NCBI GenBank assembly: GCA_027620815.1
Contig: JAQCDH010000015.1
Span: 1-13,002 of the forward strand
Reading direction: 5' to 3'
DNA from: Bacillota bacterium
Lineage (GTDB): Bacteria; Bacillota_I; Bacilli_A; Acholeplasmatales; Acholeplasmataceae
DNA: 13,002 nucleotides
The notes under the pieces are model-generated. The model was not told the DNA's origin, made no database searches, and was given only the letters and a program-made list of their open reading frames with translations. A program made the translations under genes and the position numbers. Positions 7,450 through 13,002 of this stretch are shown in pieces (within the stretch, counting starts at the first letter, position 1; every line of letters begins with the position of its first letter).

Positions 7450-10400
7450 ATGAGTAATTATAGTGTAAAAAAACCGATTACTGTTTTAATGGGAATCTTA
7501 ATTATTATTGTCTTAGGACTATTTTCAATTACAAGATTACCTTTAACGTTATTTCCAGAAGTAAACTTACCTTTTGTTGTGACGATCACATCCTATCCAG
7601 GTGCAAGTCCAGAAGATATTGAGAGTTCAGTTTCTGATCCATTAGAAGCAGCCGTATCTACGATTGGAAACTTTGCAACCGTGACCTCACAATCCAATGA
7701 AAACTTTGCAATTTCATTTGTAACGTTTCAAGATGGAACGAATTTAGACAGTGTCACTGTTGAATTAAGAGAAATTATTAATAACTTAACATTTCCAGAT
7801 GGTGTTGGAAATACAACGATTTTAAGATTATCTCCAGATTTATTGCCAGTCATGAATGTGACGATGTATCGTAGTTTTGATGAGACGGTATCTGATGATG
7901 AGGCACTTATTTTAAATACTGAGTGGATTAATCGTGATATTTTAAATGAATTAAAAAGTATTCCAGGTGTTGCTGATGTGACCTTAACAGGTGCAGCTGA
8001 TATCGTTTTAGAAGTGAATTTAAATGAAGCCACTTTAGAAACCTTAGGACTTACTCAAGATGATGTTTTAACAACCTTAAATGAACAAAATACAGAAGGT
8101 TTAGTTGGAGCAGCGATTGATGAAGGCGTCATACGTTTATTATATTTAGGAAATGCACCACAAACACTCGACCAATTAAAAAATCTACCAATTTTTTATG
8201 TTGATGGTTTGACCTATACTTTAAATGATGTTTCAACGTCAGTAGAGTTTGTCAATAATGCAACCCAAAGCTACTCTAAAGTGAATGGTAGACAAGGGAT
8301 ACAAATATCATTTCAAAAACAATCAGATGTTGGAATCACTGAAGTCACCTCACGTATTTTATCTAAATTAGATACACTCATTGAAGATAGCCCTTATGAC
8401 GCTTCTTATGATGTGTTATTTGATCAAGGTGCATTTATCAATGACTCAATTAATTCTGTCTTTGTCAACTTACTTATTGGTGGGCTGCTTGCAGTTGGGG
8501 TTTTATTTGTCTTTTTAAGAGATATTAAACCTACCATTATTGTAGGACTTGCCATTCCAATCTCTGTTGTTGCTGCCTTTTTACTCATGTTTTTATCAAA
8601 TATTTCACTCAATATTATTTCAATGGGTGGTCTTGCCTTAGCAATTGGGATGCTTGTTGATAACTCGGTGGTTGTCATAGAAAATATTTACAGACTTTTA
8701 GCAGAAGGTAAATCTAAGATAGAAGCAGCTGTATTAGGTTCAAAAGAAGTGGGTGGGGCGATAGCAGCATCTACGATTACAACAGCAGCCGTGTTCTTAC
8801 CGATCTTTTTTATTGAAGGTTTAGTTGCGGAAATCTTTATTCCTATGGCACTCACGATTGTCTATGCATTAGGAGCAAGTTTATTGATTGCGCTATCGAT
8901 GGTACCATCGATGGCATCAAGATTTTTAAATGACTTAGTTGTCAAAGAGGAGTCTAAAGCATCTAAGAAGTTTAAATCTGTTTATAAAAACAGTGTGCTA
9001 TTTTCAATTAAATATAAATGGTTAACATTTTTAATTATTGTTGTATTACTTATTGGATCATCTGCGATTGTAATTTCTAGAGGGTTTATTTTAATTCCTC
9101 CTACAGATGAAGGTACGGTTTCAGTGAATATTAACTTTGCGGGTGATTTAGAATTTGAAGAAAAAACAGCATTTGCAGATCAACTCACTTTTGACTTACT
9201 CGCACTTCGTGATGTCGATTCAGTCTCTGCAACCTTAGGTGGAGGGTTTGCATTTGGTCCACCGCAAGCACAAGGTTCTGGTGAAACATTAGCGATGACG
9301 ATTACACTACTTGAATCTCGAGCAAAATCAACTCAAGAGAACGCGGTCGATATTGAATCATTTATTTTAAATTATGATTTTGAAGATTTAGAAAATATGT
9401 CTATAGATAATTTACTTGAAGTTTCTGTTTCGACACAAGATTCATCAGCTGGTGCATTTGGACCAACTGGAATTACTGCAAAAATATCAGGGTTTGATTT
9501 ATTAACACTTGAAAAAATAGCAAATGATCTTGTAGAAATTATGAATGGTATCGAAGGTGTTGAAGATCCGGATAATGGTATTAATGTTGGTGCCGATAGA
9601 ATCTTTATTGATGTGAATCAAGCAGAAGCGATTAAGTTAGGACTTACCAATCAAGATGTCATTGATAACTTTGGTTTAGCGTTCAGTTTGCTTGGTAATT
9701 TAGGGACAACAGAAACACTCGATGTTTTTATTGATGGAGTCACCTATACGGTTGATGTTCCTACAGATGCAGCGCTTGGTTTATCACTCGATGTTTTTGG
9801 TGATTATGAACAGTTTTTAGGTGGGGTCATGTTATTTAGTGATGACGTCAGAGCACTCATTGATTCAAGTTATGATGAAGCGTTATACGGTCCACTTTAT
9901 GTTCCTAATTTCTTATTACCGACATACGTTGCAGGAACACCTGTTCAATTGATTGTGAATCCTGGAGTGTTTGTGACGTTAGATGAAAATTTATCTCCTG
10001 TTGCATTTACTTCTTTTGATCCGACGAATCCAATAGCTGCAACGCCACTTTCAAGTTTAGGTGTCTCTGTTTATGATGAAAATACTGTTGTTACTATTTC
10101 AAAAGTCACTGGGTTTGCAACCATTTTTACAGATGGTAACTCAAGATACTTAGAAGTTACTGCAGGCATTGCAGACGGATTTAACGTTACGCTTGTATCT
10201 GAAGATGTTGTGGATGCCGTGAATACATACTTAGAATCAGAAACGTTCTTAAGTTATGGTGGTGGATACACGGTGAAGTTTGCTGGTGAAAATGAAGAAA
10301 TTCAAAGTTTATTCTTAGATTTAGCATTAGGTCTGATCGTTGCCATTTTAATTGTGTACATGGTCATGGCGATTCAGTTCCAATCCCTTAAATATCCACT

Positions 10401-10821
10401 CATTATTTTAGGAACGATTCCACTTGCTTTTACTGGTGGGATGCTTGCACTCCTTGTGACAGGAAGTAACTTAAGTTTAGTCGCACTTGTCGGATTTGTT
10501 TTACTCGTTGGTATTGTTGTAAATAACGGTATTGTCTTAATTGACTATATGAATCAACTTAGAGAACAAGGTTTAGGTGTCATTGATGCAATTGTGATTG
10601 CTGGAGAGACACGCTTACGTCCAATTTTTATGACAGCATTAACGACAGTGATATCACTCTTTATCTTAGCACTTGGTGTTGGAGAAGGTTCTGAACTCTT
10701 ACAACCACTTGCGATTACCGCGATTGGTGGACTCCTTTATGCAACCTTACTTACCTTGCTCGTTGTTCCAACCATTTATGCCTTGTTTAATAGAAAACAA
10801 ATTAAAAACGAAGCAAAATAA
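7450..10821 (+). CDS. RND-family efflux transporter permease (AcrB/SwrC-like), enlarged
   Basis: The 1123-residue protein is a full-length RND permease. It has a first membrane helix (about 9-31), a large extracellular domain containing the SYPGASPEDIE motif, five membrane helices (about 335-490), a seventh near 525-545, a second extracellular domain, and five more helices to the C-terminus. The proton-relay region has a single aspartate, D404 in LVDN, where AcrB has two. The position of AcrB K940 is asparagine (VVNN, N1025-N1026). These substitutions occur in other members of the superfamily. Typical relatives are about 1020-1060 residues. The extra length falls mostly at about residues 779-864 in the second extracellular domain. 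No adaptor or outer-membrane gene adjoins it, as expected in an organism with one membrane, where SwrC-type pumps act alone. It has its own promoter and terminator. Substrate is unknown; peptides, lipids or drugs are possible. Confidence 0.93.
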   Translation: MSNYSVKKPITVLMGILIIIVLGLFSITRLPLTLFPEVNLPFVVTITSYPGASPEDIESSVSDPLEAAVSTIGNFATVTSQSNENFAISFVTFQDGTNLDSVTVELREIINNLTFPDGVGNTTILRLSPDLLPVMNVTMYRSFDETVSDDEALILNTEWINRDILNELKSIPGVADVTLTGAADIVLEVNLNEATLETLGLTQDDVLTTLNEQNTEGLVGAAIDEGVIRLLYLGNAPQTLDQLKNLPIFYVDGLTYTLNDVSTSVEFVNNATQSYSKVNGRQGIQISFQKQSDVGITEVTSRILSKLDTLIEDSPYDASYDVLFDQGAFINDSINSVFVNLLIGGLLAVGVLFVFLRDIKPTIIVGLAIPISVVAAFLLMFLSNISLNIISMGGLALAIGMLVDNSVVVIENIYRLLAEGKSKIEAAVLGSKEVGGAIAASTITTAAVFLPIFFIEGLVAEIFIPMALTIVYALGASLLIALSMVPSMASRFLNDLVVKEESKASKKFKSVYKNSVLFSIKYKWLTFLIIVVLLIGSSAIVISRGFILIPPTDEGTVSVNINFAGDLEFEEKTAFADQLTFDLLALRDVDSVSATLGGGFAFGPPQAQGSGETLAMTITLLESRAKSTQENAVDIESFILNYDFEDLENMSIDNLLEVSVSTQDSSAGAFGPTGITAKISGFDLLTLEKIANDLVEIMNGIEGVEDPDNGINVGADRIFIDVNQAEAIKLGLTNQDVIDNFGLAFSLLGNLGTTETLDVFIDGVTYTVDVPTDAALGLSLDVFGDYEQFLGGVMLFSDDVRALIDSSYDEALYGPLYVPNFLLPTYVAGTPVQLIVNPGVFVTLDENLSPVAFTSFDPTNPIAATPLSSLGVSVYDENTVVTISKVTGFATIFTDGNSRYLEVTAGIADGFNVTLVSEDVVDAVNTYLESETFLSYGGGYTVKFAGENEEIQSLFLDLALGLIVAILIVYMVMAIQFQSLKYPLIILGTIPLAFTGGMLALLVTGSNLSLVALVGFVLLVGIVVNNGIVLIDYMNQLREQGLGVIDAIVIAGETRLRPIFMTALTTVISLFILALGVGEGSELLQPLAITAIGGLLYATLLTLLVVPTIYALFNRKQIKNEAK

Positions 10822-10830
10822 ATAAAATTA

Positions 10831-10855
10831 AGCGATGATATTCATCGCTTTTTTT
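10831..10855 (+). terminator. Intrinsic terminator after the RND gene
   Basis: A perfect eight-base-pair stem (AGCGATGA with TCATCGCT, 10831-10838 and 10842-10849) has a three-base loop and runs into seven T at 10849-10855. It begins nine bases after the RND stop. The next promoter starts immediately downstream. Confidence 0.9.
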
Positions 10856-10856
10856 G

Positions 10857-10884
10857 TTGCAAAAAACATTTTTTATGGTATCAT
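10857..10884 (+). promoter_or_regulatory. Promoter of the metal operon
   Basis: A -35 of TTGCAA (10857-10862), a 16-base spacer and a -10 of TATCAT (10879-10884), preceded by TGG as an extended -10, predict a transcription start near 10890-10892. That point is right against the palindrome at 10895. Confidence 0.6.
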
Positions 10885-10894
10885 TAAATTAAAA

Positions 10895-10910
10895 TTAAGG
10901 TATACCTTAA
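10895..10910. promoter_or_regulatory. Palindromic operator, probable DtxR/MntR-type box
   Basis: TTAAGGTATACCTTAA is a perfect 16-base inverted repeat with no loop, so it is more likely a protein site in DNA than an RNA hairpin. The AGGT...ACCT arms resemble boxes of the DtxR/IdeR/MntR family. It lies just downstream of the predicted -10, where a bound repressor would block transcription, and the second gene of this operon encodes such a repressor. Confidence 0.75.
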
Positions 10911-10915
10911 AAAAA

Positions 10916-10920
10916 GAGGA
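10916..10920 (+). promoter_or_regulatory. Ribosome binding site that decides the zupT start
   Basis: GAGGA stands four bases before the ATG at 10925. The upstream in-frame ATG at 10835 lies inside the terminator hairpin and ahead of the promoter, so it cannot be the start. Confidence 0.85.
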
Positions 10921-10924
10921 AATA

Positions 10925-11710
10925 ATGGAACCGATTTATGCATTTTTACTAACTTTATTTGCTGGACTTTCTACAGGGCTTGGAACGATTTTTGCGTTTA
11001 ATAAAAGAATCAAACAAGAGACACTTTTATCTTTTGCATTAGGCTTGAGTGCTGGGGTGATGATTTATGTCTCATTTGTTGAAATCTTTCCCAAAGCATA
11101 CGCTTCATTATCTTCAAGTTTTGACGCTGAAGTTGCTTATATTTATACAACCCTTGCGTTCTTTTTTGGAATGGGTGTCATTGCGCTTATTGATTACTTA
11201 ATTCCAGATCAAGAAAATCCACATGAATTCATTGATGATCAAACTGGAAAAGGAAAAAAGAAAAAACTCATGCGTTTAGGGATGTTTTCAGCGCTTGCGA
11301 TTGGGATTCATAATTTTCCTGAAGGACTTGCTACGTTTATTGGGGCACTCGAAGATCCAACGCTAGGAATTAGTATTGCCATTGCGATTGCGATTCATAA
11401 TATACCAGAAGGTATTGCTGTTGCTGTGCCGATTTATCATGCTTCAGGATCGAAGAAAAAAGCAGTTGGACTTACATTATTATCTGGACTTGCTGAACCA
11501 GTAGGTGCAATTATAGGATATGTTTTATTAAGATCGATTTTTACTGAAACAACCTTTGGGTTACTATTTGCATCGGTCGCTGGTATTATGGTCTACATTT
11601 CTTTAGATGAATTATTACCTGCTGCTGAAAAATACGGAAAACATCATTTATCGATTACAGGTCTTGTTTTAGGGATGGCCATTATGGCAGTCTCGCTGAT
11701 TTTATTTTAA
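10925..11710 (+). CDS. zupT: ZIP-family divalent metal importer (ZupT type)
   Basis: The 261-residue membrane protein matches ZupT in length (257 in E. coli) and in motifs. Two histidine/glutamate signatures of ZIP transporters appear as HNFPEG at residues 129-134 and HNIPEG at 158-163; these lie in helices IV and V and form the metal path. About eight membrane segments are visible, with a charged cytoplasmic loop at about 93-117 containing a lysine cluster. ZupT proteins import zinc, iron, manganese and related ions with broad specificity. Here the metal is probably manganese or iron, because a DtxR/MntR-type regulator follows and a matching operator lies at the promoter (inference). The stop at 11708-11710 is partly within the ribosome site of the regulator gene. 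Confidence 0.92.
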   Translation: MEPIYAFLLTLFAGLSTGLGTIFAFNKRIKQETLLSFALGLSAGVMIYVSFVEIFPKAYASLSSSFDAEVAYIYTTLAFFFGMGVIALIDYLIPDQENPHEFIDDQTGKGKKKKLMRLGMFSALAIGIHNFPEGLATFIGALEDPTLGISIAIAIAIHNIPEGIAVAVPIYHASGSKKKAVGLTLLSGLAEPVGAIIGYVLLRSIFTETTFGLLFASVAGIMVYISLDELLPAAEKYGKHHLSITGLVLGMAIMAVSLILF

Positions 11711-11713
11711 GGA
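11709..11713 (+). promoter_or_regulatory. Ribosome binding site that supports a GTG start
   Basis: AAGGA overlaps the zupT stop and is six bases before GTG 11720. No ATG follows in frame until about residue 43, inside the DNA-binding domain, so GTG is the start. Confidence 0.8.
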
Positions 11714-11719
11714 TTCATC

Positions 11720-12373
11720 GTGTTACATAAATCTGAAGAAGATTATATTAAATATATTTATGAAGCCTCTACAGATATTAAGACGCATTTAAGTTTAAAA
11801 GACATTGCGTCTTATTTTTCTTATAGTGAACAAAGTGTGAATCAAATGGTGAAGAAACTTCATAAAAAAGGGTATGTGAAATATCTTCCTTATCAAGGCG
11901 TAAAGCTCCTTAAAAAAGGAGAAAGAGAAGCGATTAGAATGATTCGCTCTCATCGTATATGGGAAGTTTTTTTAGAAAAGTATTTAGGATACTCCTGGGA
12001 AGAAGTCCATCATGAAGCAGAACATTTAGAACATGCAGGTTCTGAAAAAATGATTGAAAAAATGTATGAACTCATTGGTAAACCAGAAACGTGTCAACAT
12101 GGCAATCCTATTCCAAGTTATGATACGATATTTAAAACTAAAAATTACCCTTCGTTATATGATATGGAAGAAGGTGTCGTTTTTCAAATTTTACAAGTCA
12201 AAGATGATTATGGTTTATTACAATATTTAAAGCAACATCATATTCACATTCAAGACGCTATTACAATCATAAAAAAATATCCTTCTTTATCTCAAATAGA
12301 AATTAAACATCAAGAAAATACTTATCATATAAGTGAACAAACTGCTAAAATGATTTTTGGGAGTAACATATGA
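11720..12373 (+). CDS. DtxR-family metal-dependent transcriptional repressor (MntR/ScaR-like)
   Basis: The 217-residue product, starting at GTG, has three parts. A winged helix (about 1-70) carries the recognition region YSEQSVNQMVKKLHKKGYV. A dimerisation and metal domain (about 71-140) follows, then a C-terminal segment (about 145-217) in the place of the SH3-like FeoA domain. Likely metal ligands are D8 (as D8 in MntR), H78, E101, E104 and H105; glutamate at 101 stands where iron-type DtxR has C102 and MntR has E99. A CxH pair (C125, H127) in TCQHGNPIP resembles the ScaR/SloR manganese site. Position 11 is lysine where B. subtilis MntR has Glu. These features favour manganese or iron sensing, with manganese more likely. 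It probably represses zupT and itself by binding the palindrome at 10895-10910. The stop overlaps the next start (ATGA). Confidence 0.9.
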   Translation: MLHKSEEDYIKYIYEASTDIKTHLSLKDIASYFSYSEQSVNQMVKKLHKKGYVKYLPYQGVKLLKKGEREAIRMIRSHRIWEVFLEKYLGYSWEEVHHEAEHLEHAGSEKMIEKMYELIGKPETCQHGNPIPSYDTIFKTKNYPSLYDMEEGVVFQILQVKDDYGLLQYLKQHHIHIQDAITIIKKYPSLSQIEIKHQENTYHISEQTAKMIFGSNI

Positions 12374-13002
12374 TAGATGTCACTCAACATGGTTATGATC
12401 TCGCAGATGAGGTCTTTAAATTATCCATAAAAAATCAAAAACTATTATTTAAAACAATAGATATTGAACGTGCAGCTGAATTCCTTCCTTATATTGATGA
12501 GAGCTTTCAAGTTCAAGTTTTTTTACGTTTTCCAGTAACAAAACAAAAAGATTTAATCTCAACAATGGCTTCTGATGATGTCATTGATTTATTACGATTA
12601 CTACCACTACCACTTAGAAATAAATTACTAAACGAAAATGAAGATAAAGAAATCATAACGTCGATTTTAGAACTAGATGAAGGTAAAATTGGTGCACACG
12701 TCTCTATTGATTACTGTGAGGTAGAGATGTCTTTATCAGCAAAAGAAGTGACTAAAAAACTCATTAAAGAAGCACCAGATTTAGACATTGTTGATGTGGT
12801 CTTTATCCATGATCAACATCAGTTTAAAGGTGTGATCGACTTAAAAACACTATTAAAAACAGAAGCCAACATCACCATGGAAGATGTATTGCATCCATAT
12901 GTGTCATGCCATGAAGATACACCCATTGACGAGGCCATTCATTTATTAAAAACAACCAATCAAAAAGTTTTACCCATTTTAAATGACTACAATCAGTTAC
13001 TT
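12370..13002 (+). CDS. mgtE: MgtE-type magnesium channel, 5' part (truncated by the window)
   Basis: An open frame from ATG 12370 runs 211 codons to the window end without a stop. The start overlaps the regulator stop (ATGA), with GGAG at 12360-12363 about six bases ahead. Residues 1-103 resemble the helical MgtE N domain (for example MASDDVIDLLRLLPLPLRNK at 66-85). Residues about 110-165 look like a first CBS domain (VVFIHDQHQFKGVIDLKTLL) and residues 170-211 the start of a second. In MgtE these cytoplasmic parts sense magnesium and gate the membrane pore, which would lie beyond the window. The usual segment near the N/CBS junction is divergent (LDEGKIGAHVSIDY, no SAG-R-M motif). Without the pore domain, another CBS-containing protein cannot be fully excluded. 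Its place after a metal repressor suggests shared metal control. Confidence 0.78.
   Translation, partial: MIDVTQHGYDLADEVFKLSIKNQKLLFKTIDIERAAEFLPYIDESFQVQVFLRFPVTKQKDLISTMASDDVIDLLRLLPLPLRNKLLNENEDKEIITSILELDEGKIGAHVSIDYCEVEMSLSAKEVTKKLIKEAPDLDIVDVVFIHDQHQFKGVIDLKTLLKTEANITMEDVLHPYVSCHEDTPIDEAIHLLKTTNQKVLPILNDYNQLL

Noticed and set aside
7728..8033. Reverse-strand open frame inside the RND gene
   Set aside because: It is the antisense of a conserved transporter region, has no start signals and resembles no protein. The same holds for the other reverse-strand frames.
10835..10924. N-terminal extension of the ZIP transporter
   Set aside because: The stretch holds the RND terminator, the promoter and the palindrome. 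ATG 10925 has a ribosome site and gives the ZupT length.
11375..11392. Three tandem ATTGCN hexamers within zupT
   Set aside because: They encode the Ile-Ala repeats of a membrane helix. A six-base unit would not shift the frame, so phase variation is unlikely.

Overview
The window is an AT-rich, all-forward-strand stretch with very little intergenic space. Tryptophan is encoded by TGG, and TGA ends at least three genes (the first ABC subunit, tldD and the DtxR-family regulator), so this is the standard bacterial code and not the Mycoplasma/Spiroplasma code. Strong AAGGAG-type ribosome sites, AT-biased codons, gram-positive-type families and an RND pump with no adjacent adaptor or outer-membrane partner suggest a low-GC Firmicute or Acholeplasma-like Mollicute. 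That placement is inference.

Region 1 (about 1-7356) looks like one operon of seven genes. It begins with three small proteins: a hydrophobic 84-residue protein, a DUF2089 zinc-ribbon/helix-turn-helix protein and a SHOCT-like-domain protein. A heterodimeric ABC exporter follows, then the TldD/TldE peptidase pair. Spacing is 1-22 bases or ATGA overlaps throughout. The operon closes with a strong intrinsic terminator whose stem contains the last stop codon. The three small proteins share parts: the SHOCT-like motif occurs in the second and third, and a C-terminal domain occurs in the first and third. This suggests a sensor/regulator unit controlling the exporter and peptidase. A peptide or envelope-stress export and degradation system is the most interesting hypothesis here, but no substrate or precursor peptide is visible.

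Region 2 (about 7357-10855) is a single-gene unit: an extended -10 promoter, an unusually long RND-family transporter (1123 residues) with an apparent extracellular insertion of about 60 residues, and a terminator.

Region 3 (about 10856-13002) is a metal-homeostasis operon. A promoter with a perfect 16-base palindrome at its expected transcription start is followed by a ZupT-type ZIP metal importer, a DtxR/MntR-type metal-dependent repressor starting at GTG, and the 5' part of a gene for an MgtE-type magnesium channel that runs off the window. The layout predicts that the repressor binds the palindrome and controls the importer and itself. No tRNA, rRNA, CRISPR array, insertion sequence or phage gene was seen, and no gene-free stretch exceeds about 130 bases.
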